The notes beneath the pieces were generated by a model. The model was not told where the DNA came from and searched no databases. It saw only the letters and a list, made by a program, of their open reading frames with translations. The translations under genes were made by a program, and so were the position numbers. DNA of 64,000 nt from a bacterium (lineage in GTDB: Bacteria > Auribacterota > Auribacteria > Auribacterales > Auribacteraceae): contig JAHDNF010000001.1 in the NCBI GenBank assembly GCA_018435605.1, forward strand, positions 1 through 64,000. Direction: 5' to 3'. How positions within the stretch are numbered: position 1 is the first letter of the stretch; each line of letters begins with the position of its first letter. Positions 45,050 through 53,926 of the stretch are shown one piece after another.

Positions 45050-45427
45050 ATGGAACAGAAAAAGAGTCTTTTTGAAATTCTTGAAGAAATTGTTAAAGTA
45101 GATGGACGATACGAAGTCGAAGCATATAATTTTGTATTGTTGGCATTCAATTTTTCCATGAGCAAATTCGATGAACATCGCCATATAAGCGGAAAAGAGT
45201 TGCTGGAAGGTATCAGAGAGTATGCGCTAGATCAATATGGCCCTATGGCGCGTACTGTTTTGGAACACTGGGGTATAAACACTACTGAAGATTTCGGGAA
45301 AATTGTTTTTAACCTTGTAGACAACGGACTGCTTGGCAAAAGCGAAACCGATAGCATAGACGATTTTAAAGATGTTTTCGATTTCTCCTCAGCTTTTGAC
45401 AACCCGTTTCGGACTAACAAACAATAA
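45050..45427 (+). CDS. Minf_1886-family protein
   Basis: 125 residues. Matches this uncharacterised family: LFEILEEIVKVDGRYEVEAY, FVLLAF, HISGKELLEGIREYALDQYG and VLEHWGINTTEDFGKIVFNL. Acidic C-terminus (DDFKDVFDFSSAFD). Common in planctomycete, verrucomicrobial and related genomes; function unknown. Cytoplasmic. Confidence 0.85.
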   Translation: MEQKKSLFEILEEIVKVDGRYEVEAYNFVLLAFNFSMSKFDEHRHISGKELLEGIREYALDQYGPMARTVLEHWGINTTEDFGKIVFNLVDNGLLGKSETDSIDDFKDVFDFSSAFDNPFRTNKQ

Positions 45428-45454
45428 CCCTATTATCGAAGGGAATATCTATTA

Positions 45455-45748
45455 ATGGCTACCGAACAAGAAAAATTGCGCGAAGCTCAATTCCTTGGAC
45501 TGATCTCGTTGTTGGCAAATTCGGCTCTGCAACAGTTGGGCAAAGTAATCAGCCCTGTTACCGGAAAGGTAGAAATAAATCTGGAAGCCGCAAAATTGAC
45601 AATTGATTGGCTTGCCATGTTGCAGGAAAAAACTAACGGTAATCTTACCGATCAGGAAAAACAGGTTTTATCGAGTTATGTGTCGAACTTGCAACTCAAT
45701 TATGTCGACGTGAAGAAAATGGAAGATGAAAAGAAACAACCGTCTTAA
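45455..45748 (+). CDS. DUF1844-family protein
   Basis: 97 residues. FLGLISLLANSALQQLGKVI followed by NLEAAKLTIDWLAMLQEKTN and the tail LSSYVSNLQLNYVDVKK are the DUF1844 pattern; usually near 90-120 residues. Amphipathic helices, no signal peptide. Role unknown. Last gene of the trio, followed by a small terminator. Confidence 0.88.
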   Translation: MATEQEKLREAQFLGLISLLANSALQQLGKVISPVTGKVEINLEAAKLTIDWLAMLQEKTNGNLTDQEKQVLSSYVSNLQLNYVDVKKMEDEKKQPS

Positions 45749-45769
45749 GGTGATTCTTAAAATGCTTAT

Positions 45770-45786
45770 CCCGTGAAGCGGGTTTT
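45770..45786 (+). terminator. Small terminator after the DUF1844 gene
   Basis: CCCGT-GAA-GCGGG stem of 5 bp (one G-U) followed by TTTT. Compact, so probably only partly effective. Confidence 0.5.
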
Positions 45787-45836
45787 ATCGTTATCTTACT
45801 ATACCTAAATCAACCGTATAAAGAGAACTGCAGGCA

Positions 45837-47555
45837 ATGTATAAAGATTTTTTTGGTTTGAAAGAAAATCCGTTCGATCTGACTCCGGACTCTCATTTTC
45901 TATTTCCCAGTAAAAAACATCAGGAAGCCCTTGCACATTTGACCTACGGTATAGAAGCGCGCAAGGGATTTATTCTAATTACAGGTGAAGTGGGGGCAGG
46001 AAAAACTACCTTGTGTAGGGCGTTGCTAAGCCGTATGAATACAAATACCGAGGTGGCCTTTGTGCTGAATTCGTATCTGAACGCATTCGAAATACTTCAA
46101 GCGATCAATGAAGATTTGGGAATAAAATCTAAGGCAAAATCCAAAAAAGAGCTGGTTGACGAACTTAACGAGTTTCTTCTGGAGCAAAAACAACGAAGTA
46201 GAAATGTTGTTGTGTTGATTGATGAATGCCAGAACCTGCCGTTCGAAACATTGGAACAACTGCGCATGTTGTCCAATCTTGAAACGGAAAAAGAAAAACT
46301 CCTTCAAATTGTCATGGTGGGTCAGCCGGAATTGCTTGAAATACTTAATACACCGGAATTGCGCCAGCTTAACCAGCGTATTACGGTGAGGTATCATTTA
46401 TATCCGTTGGATTATCACGAGATGACCGAATATATCGAACATCGCCTCAAGGTAGCTGGTTCGGAGTCAGGCATTGAATTCACACCTACGGCTCTGAAAC
46501 GGATATTTAAATATTCCAGAGGGATTCCGCGTATCGTCAACGTGGTTTGCGATAATACCCTGCTTGCGGCTTATGTATCTGAAAAAAAGAAAATTACATT
46601 GCAGTTGGTTAATAAGGCTATCAAGGAAATACAAGGGAAAAAACCTCTAAAACAGTTGGAAAACAGGTTTTTTTCGTTGCGGTTTTCTTTGAAACGGGTT
46701 TTTAAGTATTCATTTATCGGGTCCGCATTGCTTATCATTGTACTGTTCACCGCCTATTTTAAGGATCTGAAAGATAGCATCAGCACATACTCAGGTACGC
46801 TACAGAATATGCGACGTATGTATGAATCCACTCTTGTACAGCTAAATGCGGAACAGCAAAAAGTAAACATACTTCAATCTCGCCCTATAGAAGCGCAATT
46901 GGGACAAGTACAAGTAATTACACCACAACCTCCTACTCCGTCCAAGCCGGATAATCCATCAATTGAACCGGTCATTAAATTGCTTGATATATGGAATGTA
47001 AATCCGCAGTTGAAAGAAAGTATTTATACAAAATACCGCACTCAGGATTCACTGCCCCTTGAGAAAATCGCCTTATCAGCAGGATTATCTCGAGTTGAGT
47101 CATGGGCAGATATCGATACTTTGCTTATATTCAATTTGCCGGTATTGCTTGAAGTATCCGATTCGCAATTTATACGGAAATATGTTCTTCTAAAGAAGAT
47201 AAACGGCGATCAAGCTGTGGTTGTCAACAATGACGGAGAAAAAAACATCGGGTTACCCGAACTGAAAAAGATATTTATCGGAAGCGCGGTGTTATATATA
47301 AATAAAGTTGTCAACTCCGACGAGATATTTTATCCCACCAGTGAAGGCGTAATGGTCGAACAAATACAGGAAATTCTTTTAAAACTAGCTTACTATCGCG
47401 GTAAAAAAGACGGCAAGTATTCTGAATCGCTTGCTGGAGCGGTGAAAAAATTTCAAAGCGATAAAGGCCTGAATCCCGATGGAATAGTCGACATAAATAC
47501 ACTTCTTGCATTATACGGCTCAGTACATGACGATAATTCACCTAAGCTGAGGTAA
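45837..47555 (+). CDS. GspA/ExeA-type ATPase with peptidoglycan-binding domain
   Basis: 572 residues. YKDFFGLKENPFDLTPDSHF start and AAA+ domain (about 1-265) with Walker A GEVGAGKTTLCRALL, Walker B VVVLIDECQNL and HRLKVAGSESGIEFT. One membrane helix (about 290-310), a coiled coil (330-350), and a C-terminal PG_binding_1 domain (about 505-560; IQEILLKLAYYRGKKDGKYS, KGLNPDGIVDINTL). ExeA works with GspB/ExeB to place the type II secretin through peptidoglycan, or in pilus systems. The next gene is a GspB-like protein. Confidence 0.9.
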   Translation: MYKDFFGLKENPFDLTPDSHFLFPSKKHQEALAHLTYGIEARKGFILITGEVGAGKTTLCRALLSRMNTNTEVAFVLNSYLNAFEILQAINEDLGIKSKAKSKKELVDELNEFLLEQKQRSRNVVVLIDECQNLPFETLEQLRMLSNLETEKEKLLQIVMVGQPELLEILNTPELRQLNQRITVRYHLYPLDYHEMTEYIEHRLKVAGSESGIEFTPTALKRIFKYSRGIPRIVNVVCDNTLLAAYVSEKKKITLQLVNKAIKEIQGKKPLKQLENRFFSLRFSLKRVFKYSFIGSALLIIVLFTAYFKDLKDSISTYSGTLQNMRRMYESTLVQLNAEQQKVNILQSRPIEAQLGQVQVITPQPPTPSKPDNPSIEPVIKLLDIWNVNPQLKESIYTKYRTQDSLPLEKIALSAGLSRVESWADIDTLLIFNLPVLLEVSDSQFIRKYVLLKKINGDQAVVVNNDGEKNIGLPELKKIFIGSAVLYINKVVNSDEIFYPTSEGVMVEQIQEILLKLAYYRGKKDGKYSESLAGAVKKFQSDKGLNPDGIVDINTLLALYGSVHDDNSPKLR

Positions 47556-47575
47556 TAATACTAGGGGATACGTCG

Positions 47576-48223
47576 ATGAGTATTATAATCAATGCCTTGA
47601 CAAAATCGGACGAAGACAATAAAAATCACAAAGAGCATAACCTTAAGCATTTCTTTTTCAAAGCACCCGATACTAAGCACAAGCATCGGTTCGCATTCTG
47701 GCTGGGGTTGTCGTTCGGATGTATAAGTATGCTTGCCGCAGGCGGGCTGTTTTTTTTTATCACGTATAATCAGCAACCTGTATACGAACCTGTAAAAAAA
47801 ACTTCGGCTGTTTCTGAAAAACCTGTTAATATTGTCTCGCCAGAACCTGTTGAAAAAGCCCTTGTTATGGATGACCTTGATCATTCCCTTGACGATGTCG
47901 TATTGGGTCCGGATATAGAGGAGGAACTGGAACTCGAAGCGTTGATGAAGCAACGTATAGCTCAGCTTGAAGCGGTAGATAACCCATTGCCGGTCAAAGG
48001 ATATGAAAATGGCATACCCGCAATGCCTCTTGAAAAAGGAGTGGGGTTGCCCGAAATGATAATCTCAGGGGTGATTTGGGATTTTTCCGGCAGGTATGTA
48101 TTTATTGACGGAATTCCTTATCAGGAACAGGATCGGTTCAACGATATTTTGATAGAGAAAATAACATTGTCGTCAATCGTAGTGCAATATAAGGATAGGA
48201 CTTATGAAATTATTTTGCAGTAA
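47576..48223 (+). CDS. GspB/ExeB-like membrane protein
   Basis: 215 residues. Begins SIIINALTKSDEDNKNHKEH, typical of GspB; one membrane helix (about 42-64; FGCISMLAAGGLFFFITY), a low-complexity periplasmic linker, and a C-terminal GspB/PilP-like beta domain (LPEMIISGVIWDFSGRYVFI, IVVQYKDRTYEIIL). It connects the cytoplasmic ExeA ATPase to the secretin. The last 20 nt overlap the next gene. Confidence 0.82.
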   Translation: MSIIINALTKSDEDNKNHKEHNLKHFFFKAPDTKHKHRFAFWLGLSFGCISMLAAGGLFFFITYNQQPVYEPVKKTSAVSEKPVNIVSPEPVEKALVMDDLDHSLDDVVLGPDIEEELELEALMKQRIAQLEAVDNPLPVKGYENGIPAMPLEKGVGLPEMIISGVIWDFSGRYVFIDGIPYQEQDRFNDILIEKITLSSIVVQYKDRTYEIILQ

Positions 48224-49331
48224 TAAATCGATTATAACTCTCATCGGAATCATTTTGTCAGTATTTTCTATATCAGGGTGCGCCAACAAACAAATATCTC
48301 AGGATGAGATTATATTGCGTGCAGGGGTTATTAATCCGGTACCTATAGGCAGGTGGTATATTGAGAATATTTTCAAACCGGAAAAAAAGGAAAAACTATA
48401 TGAGCTTTTTAGCCAGCAATCCCAAGAATTGTTGGATTTTAAGGAATTTTCTCAGCGCATCGATGAACTTAGCGCTCTAATTGATACAAAAAATGCGTTT
48501 ATCAGCGTTATTCCTCTAAATCTATTTATTTTCTCAAACGACAGGATGGTTGTTTACTACCTGATGGTTTATGAGAATGATTTTGCCGGCGTTTATTCGG
48601 TGACGGAGCTGTTTTTTGTGCAGGAAATCGGGTTGTGGAAAATAGACATACAAAACGATGGAACCGCTGTTTCCGCTTTACCAGTTATCCGTAAAGGGGA
48701 TATAATACAGCTTAATAGGAAGGAATTACAGTTTATCAATGATGACATTGATAAACGTATTGCAATGTTTAAACAAGAGTATCAGCAACCTGCGCCGATT
48801 GTTCCGGTATTGCAAACTATAGAGCGCGAGCAGATTAAAGAGCAGGAGTCCCTTGAAGAACAGACAAACCGAACGGTAAAAAAAGAAATGATCGTAGGTA
48901 AAACATATTTTGATGTGGGCGATTATGATCGTGCGTCCGTAAGTTTTGAACGTGTTTTAGCTTTACAGCCCGATAATATTGAAGCGCAAAGGTTATTGAA
49001 AAAGACACTCACTGCCATCCAGAAAAAAGAAGCGGAGTTAAAAGAGGCGGAACTGAAAGCACAGGAAGAAAAAGCACGTCAGCAAATAGTTCCCGAACCT
49101 GCGCCTATTAAAGAAGATGTTAAGCAAGAACCTGTTTTTATCGAAAAATCGGTTGAAGACCAGTTGTTTGACAATTTTTTCGAGTCCGGTAAAAAAGCTT
49201 ATGACGCGGGTGATTATAGAAAAGCGATAATCCAGTTCCAAAAAGCTGTGAGTATAAAACCTGATGATGTTTCTGCAAAGCTGTTTATCGAAAAATGCGA
49301 AAAGGCGATTCAGATAGTTCCATCAAATTGA
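48204..49331 (+). CDS. TPR lipoprotein of the GspA-GspB unit
   Basis: 375 residues. Lipobox SISGC places the lipid on Cys26. After a globular N-terminal domain (about 40-190) comes a Lys/Glu/Pro-rich linker flanked by two TPR units: KTYFDVGDYDRASVSFERVL and SGKKAYDAGDYRKAIIQFQK. Overlaps the GspB-like gene by 20 nt. A pilotin- or scaffold-like outer-membrane role is plausible but unproven. Confidence 0.85.
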   Translation: MKLFCSNKSIITLIGIILSVFSISGCANKQISQDEIILRAGVINPVPIGRWYIENIFKPEKKEKLYELFSQQSQELLDFKEFSQRIDELSALIDTKNAFISVIPLNLFIFSNDRMVVYYLMVYENDFAGVYSVTELFFVQEIGLWKIDIQNDGTAVSALPVIRKGDIIQLNRKELQFINDDIDKRIAMFKQEYQQPAPIVPVLQTIEREQIKEQESLEEQTNRTVKKEMIVGKTYFDVGDYDRASVSFERVLALQPDNIEAQRLLKKTLTAIQKKEAELKEAELKAQEEKARQQIVPEPAPIKEDVKQEPVFIEKSVEDQLFDNFFESGKKAYDAGDYRKAIIQFQKAVSIKPDDVSAKLFIEKCEKAIQIVPSN

Positions 49332-49340
49332 CAGAATATA

Positions 49341-49381
49341 AAAACCCTCTTTTTCATTGTACTTGTGTAAAAGAGGGTTTT
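49341..49381. terminator. Bidirectional terminator
   Basis: AAAACCCTCTTTT (49341-49353) and AAAAGAGGGTTTT (49369-49381) form a 13-bp stem with T-tails on both strands. It separates the TPR-lipoprotein gene from the convergent bactofilin operon. Confidence 0.9.
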
Positions 49382-49437
49382 TATTTAATCGATACGATAA
49401 TGCCAAATAAGTTGGCAGACAAATCAATCTTGATGTT

Positions 49438-49929
49438 TTACTTTATACCGCCAAATAATACTTCTTTCGATTCTTTTTTGTCTTTTTTGTCGTCGGATGA
49501 CATTTCTCTCGGCTTTTCCTGTTGCGGTTTAGCCATAGTTACATCGACTTTTTCTTTCCGATTCGGATTGACGTCGGATTTGCCAACGAATGTTGCGCCT
49601 TCGCTGATTATAAGGCGATTGGCCTTGATGTCGCCGTAAAGCTCGGCGCTGGAACGTATCTCGATTTTATCATCGGCAGTGATATTGCCCCATACCTTAC
49701 CTTCTATAACGATTGTTCCGACCTTAATCTCTGCACGTACTTCACCGTTGGAACCGATGTACAAAGTTCCTTTACTGTTTAGATTTCCTTCGAAATGGCC
49801 GTTGACTGTCAGCTTGTTGCTGAATTCAAGAGATCCCTTGAAACGAGTATCTTCACTCAAAATGGTTTCACTTGTGCTAGATGTATTCAAGTTGGTTGAA
49901 TAATCATCTTGTCTATCTCGTTCGAACAT
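49438..49929 (-). CDS. Bactofilin (third)
   Basis: 163 residues from ATG 49929, which follows GAGGAGGT by 6 nt; an upstream in-frame ATG is poorly placed. Right-handed beta-helix core (about 30-135) of six-residue steps: TRFKGSLEFSNKLTVNGHFE, GEVRAEIKVGTIVIEGKVWG, EGATFVGKSDVN. Unstructured tails, the last rich in Lys and Asp (SSDDKKDKKESKE). Bactofilins polymerise without nucleotides and scaffold cell-wall or envelope processes. Third of three tandem paralogues. Confidence 0.9.
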   Translation of the reverse strand: MFERDRQDDYSTNLNTSSTSETILSEDTRFKGSLEFSNKLTVNGHFEGNLNSKGTLYIGSNGEVRAEIKVGTIVIEGKVWGNITADDKIEIRSSAELYGDIKANRLIISEGATFVGKSDVNPNRKEKVDVTMAKPQQEKPREMSSDDKKDKKESKEVLFGGIK

Positions 49930-49961
49930 AACGTACCTCCTCATGTAAGGGTTTTTATGCT

Positions 49962-50576
49962 TTAAAGTGCTGAATAAAAGTCTGGCTGTACATTTGAAGA
50001 TCCGACAAAAGTTGCCCCGTCGGATACTTCTAATTTTGGCGCGTACAATTCTCCTAAAAAGGTCGAGCCTGGTTGTAACCTGACAATTCCTTCCGCAATC
50101 AATTTGCCTTTGAACTTACCGTCTATTATAGCTTCACCGACACTGACCGTACCGTCTACCTCGCCTGAATTGGTGATGTAGAGTGTTCCTTTTGTTTCAA
50201 GATCGCCACGGAACAGGTCGTTTTTTTTGTAATCTTGCAGGTTGATTCGTTGCCCGCATTTTTTGCAGAAAGCTGAAATCGCTATTGACGGTACGTCCTG
50301 CCATGTACTGCAAGCGGAACATCGAATATTTTTCGTGGATGTGCTGTATTGTTTGATATCCTGCGGTTCTTCTTTAGGCTGTTGCCGGTTTTTCAGTGCC
50401 TGCTGTACGTCGAATATTTTCTTGCATTGTTTACAAAATGCGGAAATAGCTCCTTCAGAAACTGTCTGTGCATTTTTACAGTGTGGACAGACTACTTCGA
50501 TTACCGTATGTTTTCTTGCGGTTTCTTCTTCCTGCTGTGTACCGAATGATTTTGAAAAAAAACTTTTCATTCCCAT
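49962..50576 (-). CDS. Bactofilin with two N-terminal zinc ribbons
   Basis: 204 residues. Two near-repeated ribbons come first: CPHC...FCKQCKKIFD (about 28-57) and CSAC...FCKKCGQRINL (about 85-114), each with CxxC pairs that can bind zinc and with the shared core AISAFCK. The bactofilin core follows (about 120-200; DLETKGTLYITNSGEVDGTV, DGATFVGSSNVQPDF). Two zinc ribbons before a bactofilin are unusual. Start site is uncertain, as neither of two close ATGs has a good ribosome site. Confidence 0.87.
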   Translation of the reverse strand: MGMKSFFSKSFGTQQEEETARKHTVIEVVCPHCKNAQTVSEGAISAFCKQCKKIFDVQQALKNRQQPKEEPQDIKQYSTSTKNIRCSACSTWQDVPSIAISAFCKKCGQRINLQDYKKNDLFRGDLETKGTLYITNSGEVDGTVSVGEAIIDGKFKGKLIAEGIVRLQPGSTFLGELYAPKLEVSDGATFVGSSNVQPDFYSAL

Positions 50577-50588
50577 GATATAACTGAA

Positions 50589-51074
50589 TTACTTTGTTGA
50601 AATTTCTGCTTCACCGATAAATGTAACTCCGTCTTCAACCTGAATGCTTCGGGATTTTATTGTGCCGGAGATTACCGCATTAGACAATAACTTTATATTT
50701 TTCTTTGCGGTTATGTTTCCCTGAAAATTTCCTCGGATTGTCAATGTATTTGCATTGATGCTGGCATTAATATCCGACCCTTCTTCCAGCAATAAAGTAC
50801 CATCGGTTTTGATAGAGCCTTTTACATAACCGTATATTGTAAGCGATTTTGAAAATTCTATTTCACCGACGAATTTCACATCAGGGGTCAGCACGCTGTC
50901 TTTGGTGGGGTTCGTTGGCTGTGGGTGCTGTTTCGGTTCAAATCGCGTCTCGGTTATTGTATTGACCATGGGCGAATGTTCCGGTAGTGGAGGAGTGTAG
51001 TAATCTTCATCAGGTTTACGTAGTTCTTTTTTTCCGTTGGCCGCATTGTTCAGTCGTTTTAAAATGTTGCTCAT
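50589..51074 (-). CDS. Bactofilin (first)
   Basis: 161 residues. Proline-rich tail (YYTPPLPEHSPMVN), then the bactofilin core (about 65-160): DVKFVGEIEFSKSLTIYGYV, GSIKTDGTLLLEEGSDINAS, NLTIRGNFQGNITAKKNIKL-like strands and VEDGVTFIGEAEIS at the end. GGGAG before the ATG. First gene of the operon; gaps of 12 and 32 nt join the three. Confidence 0.9.
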   Translation of the reverse strand: MSNILKRLNNAANGKKELRKPDEDYYTPPLPEHSPMVNTITETRFEPKQHPQPTNPTKDSVLTPDVKFVGEIEFSKSLTIYGYVKGSIKTDGTLLLEEGSDINASINANTLTIRGNFQGNITAKKNIKLLSNAVISGTIKSRSIQVEDGVTFIGEAEISTK

Positions 51075-51198
51075 TAGGGGTCTCCCTGTATATTTAATGA
51101 AAGTTGCAATGAAATGGCTAAGTATAATATTTCGTTAAGAACAAGTTTTATACCTGAAAAATATTTTTTATAATTTTTAATGTACCCTTAAATATTAG

Positions 51199-51227
51199 AG
51201 TTTAAATATATTTAAAGGTTGTGTCAA
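51199..51227 (-). promoter_or_regulatory. Possible promoter of the bactofilin operon
   Basis: Reverse strand TTGACA (51227-51222), 17-bp spacer, TAAACT (51204-51199). About 125 nt before the first bactofilin ATG. Good -35, moderate -10. Confidence 0.35.
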
Positions 51228-51310
51228 TATAAAATTCCTTTGTATATCAAACATGCCTTATATGTCTAAAATATACTGTATAGGCAACATAAGTAATTGA
51301 GTATTTAACA

Positions 51311-51452
51311 TCAATCTGCAACGCCGGATATGCCTTTGCCAAGTGTTTGAATATCTTTACCGAATCCTTCCACTGTACCGCAACCGGAAAGGAACAGTGT
51401 AATAGTATATAGACTAATTAAAAGAAACGAGCAAAAGAAGATTTTTTTCATA
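51311..51452 (-). pseudogene. Entericidin-like lipoprotein gene with A7 frameshift
   Basis: Read from ATG 51452 the frame passes a run of seven As and stops after 12 codons. If one A is dropped, it gives a 46-residue lipoprotein: signal FFLISLYTITLFLSGC with a perfect lipobox, then GTVEGFGKDIQTLGKGISGV, the entericidin (EcnA/EcnB) pattern. AGGAG lies 11 nt upstream. The break may be a sequencing or assembly slip, a real pseudogene, or a site repaired by slippage of polymerase or ribosome. Confidence 0.6.
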
Positions 51453-51761
51453 ACTGGCCACACTCCTGGAAAATTTTTATCAAAATTGCTGTCATGAAAT
51501 ACAGTACCCTTTTATGCAAAAACTATATATTCTCATGATGTATAATGTCAAGCATAAGTGTAGCTAAATTCGATAATGTACGGGCAAGCATAAAATGATT
51601 CCGTTAAATAAATTTTTGAATCTTTGATCTACATGTATAAACCGCATGGCATGTTTCTAAGTCAGAGTGTCAAAACGATCATATATAGAAATTGTCGTGA
51701 TTATAGATGCTTGGAGATCTCCAATCGTTATTGTTGATATCTATATATAAGTAAAATTGAC
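51453..51761. other. Intergenic region with a perfect palindrome
   Basis: No gene seen. The 14-bp perfect palindrome TTGGAGATCTCCAA (51711-51724) lies about 38 bp upstream of the cyclase promoter and could bind a regulator. The rest is AT-rich without clear structure. Confidence 0.35.
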
Positions 51762-51790
51762 TTGACCGTGCGGTAAAAATAATAGATAAT
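51762..51790 (+). promoter_or_regulatory. Sigma70-type promoter of the cyclase operon
   Basis: TTGACC (51762-51767), 17 bp, GATAAT (51785-51790). TTGACT at 51757 with TAATAG is an overlapping alternative. Start near 51797, about 39 nt before the ATG. Confidence 0.6.
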
Positions 51791-51835
51791 GAACATTCAT
51801 CTTTTTTATAAGGTTACTATGGGAGTTAAGGTGTT

Positions 51836-53908
51836 ATGAATTCAAATAACGATAAATTGAACATTCTTACAAGTTTTATCAATCCTTCTTTTCTGCACCA
51901 GATAAAGAATAAAGTTGGTTTATCTAAAGGACTTGATTATGAGGATATAATAAAGTCTCTTGAGCATCTTTTATTGCAGGAAAACGATTTGGATGTTCCT
52001 GAAGGTATATTTGATGCGCAGTGCAAAATATCGAGTTCCATAAAAAAAGCTCAAGAATACCTATTCGGAATACAACAGCCGGACGGTCATTGGATAGGCG
52101 AACTTGAAGCTAATATGACGCTTACTGCGGAATACATAATGCTGATGTATTTTATGGATATGGTCGATCAGAAAAAATTGCAAAAAGCCGCTAACTATAT
52201 ACTTAAAAAACAGCTTGCCGACGGAAGTTGGCCTATATTCTACGGCGGGGAGGGAGATATAAGCACCACCGTGGAGTCTTATTTTGCCTTAAAACTTGCG
52301 GGATACGATAAAGATCATCCTAGCCTTATCAAAGCGCGCGAATTTATTTTGTCATGCGGCGGAATTATGAAGTCGCGGGTAATCACCAAAATTACACTGG
52401 CGTTTTTCGGGCAATTCGACTGGAAGGGTACTCCTTCATTACCTGTCGAGATGCTGTATATTCCACGGTTTTCGTCATTCAATATTTATGAGTTTAGTTC
52501 GTGGGCGCGTGTTTGCGTGGTTCCGCTGTCTGTTTTGATGGAACTGAAACCTCTTATAAAAATACCTAAAAACGCTTTCCTTGATGAATTGTATCTCGCA
52601 TCCCGTGAAAAGCAGGATTTTTCTTTTGAGAAAGACGACAACTTTATCAGCTGGCACAACTTTTTTATCGGCATGGATAAAATTTTGAAGCTACTCGAAA
52701 AAAGTCCTATAAAAATATCGACGAAACTTGCCCTGCGTAAAGCCGAAAAGTGGATTCTCGACCATCAGGATGAAAGCGGGGACTGGGGAGGTATTTTCCC
52801 TGCCATGGCTTATTCCATAATGGCGCTTCGTTCGTTAGGATATGACAACGAATTTCCGGCGATAAAAAAAGGATTCGAGGCTATAGAACGATTTCATATT
52901 GAGACAGATGAATACATACATCAGCAGTCATGCGTTTCACCGGTTTGGGATACAGGATGGAGCTTGCTTGCTCTACGTGAATCGGGTATATCCGGCAACC
53001 ATCCTAGTCTGGTCAAAGCCGCAGGCTGGTTATACGACAGACAGGCGTCTTCAGACGGTGATTGGAAAATTAAAAATCCGCAGGCTCAACCGGGAGGATG
53101 GTCATTCGAGTATTTCAATAAATTTTATCCGGATACCGACGATACGGGGCTAATAATACTATCTCTCAAAGATGTTCAGGCTCCTGACGGTGTGGATAAA
53201 TCTCAAAGGATACGCAAAGCTCTACAGTGGTTACTCAGTATGCAAAATACGGACGGCGGGTGGGGCGCATTCGATAAAGATGTCAACAATCCTATATATA
53301 ACAAGATTCTCTTTAACGATTTTAAGACTATGCTTGATCCAAGTTGCCCTGACATAACCGGCAGAGTTATTGAATTGCTGGCAAAATTAGGATATGACAA
53401 AAATTTTGAACCGGTGCGTAACGCCATTTCTTATCTAAAACGTGAACAACATCCCGATGGACCGTGGTTTGGACGGTGGGGCGTGAACTATATGTACGGT
53501 ACATGGGCAGTTTTGGTCGGATTGGCAGGCATTGGCGTTGACAGGAATGAAAAATATGTAGCGCGCGCTATCAACTGGTTGTTCGATATACAAAACGAAG
53601 ATGGCGGTTGGGGAGAACATTGCCATTCATACAAGTCGCCTCAATACGTAGGACGAGGAATCAGCACTCCGTCTCAGACGTCGTGGGCGTTGCTTTCCCT
53701 GATATCATACGGGTTTGCCGGTGATGCGAGAGTCCAAAAGGGTATTGATTTTCTTATCGACCGGCAATTGCCGTCCGGTACGTGGGAAGAAAAAGAGTTT
53801 ACCGGAACAGGTTTTCCCAATGCGTTTTATATACGGTATCATCTATACCGCCATTATTTCCCCTTACTGACTCTTGCAAACTTCAAAAAAACTGCTAAAA
53901 CAGTATAA
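51836..53908 (+). CDS. shc: Squalene-hopene cyclase-like terpene cyclase
   Basis: 690 residues, slightly longer than typical SHC. Several QW repeats (for example GIQQPDGHWIGELEA, QNTDGGWGAFDKDV, QNEDGGWGEHCHSY, LPSGTWEEKEFTGTGFP) and the protonating DxDD motif at residues 433-436 (FYPDTDDTG). A monotopic membrane enzyme that cyclises squalene to hopene. The residue after DTDDT is Gly where SHCs usually have Ala. Next to an alpha/beta-hydrolase, FAD enzyme and glycosyltransferase; no hpn genes are nearby, so the product may not be a standard hopanoid. Confidence 0.92.
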   Translation: MNSNNDKLNILTSFINPSFLHQIKNKVGLSKGLDYEDIIKSLEHLLLQENDLDVPEGIFDAQCKISSSIKKAQEYLFGIQQPDGHWIGELEANMTLTAEYIMLMYFMDMVDQKKLQKAANYILKKQLADGSWPIFYGGEGDISTTVESYFALKLAGYDKDHPSLIKAREFILSCGGIMKSRVITKITLAFFGQFDWKGTPSLPVEMLYIPRFSSFNIYEFSSWARVCVVPLSVLMELKPLIKIPKNAFLDELYLASREKQDFSFEKDDNFISWHNFFIGMDKILKLLEKSPIKISTKLALRKAEKWILDHQDESGDWGGIFPAMAYSIMALRSLGYDNEFPAIKKGFEAIERFHIETDEYIHQQSCVSPVWDTGWSLLALRESGISGNHPSLVKAAGWLYDRQASSDGDWKIKNPQAQPGGWSFEYFNKFYPDTDDTGLIILSLKDVQAPDGVDKSQRIRKALQWLLSMQNTDGGWGAFDKDVNNPIYNKILFNDFKTMLDPSCPDITGRVIELLAKLGYDKNFEPVRNAISYLKREQHPDGPWFGRWGVNYMYGTWAVLVGLAGIGVDRNEKYVARAINWLFDIQNEDGGWGEHCHSYKSPQYVGRGISTPSQTSWALLSLISYGFAGDARVQKGIDFLIDRQLPSGTWEEKEFTGTGFPNAFYIRYHLYRHYFPLLTLANFKKTAKTV

Positions 53909-53926
53909 AGCGGAGCGGCTGAGGTT

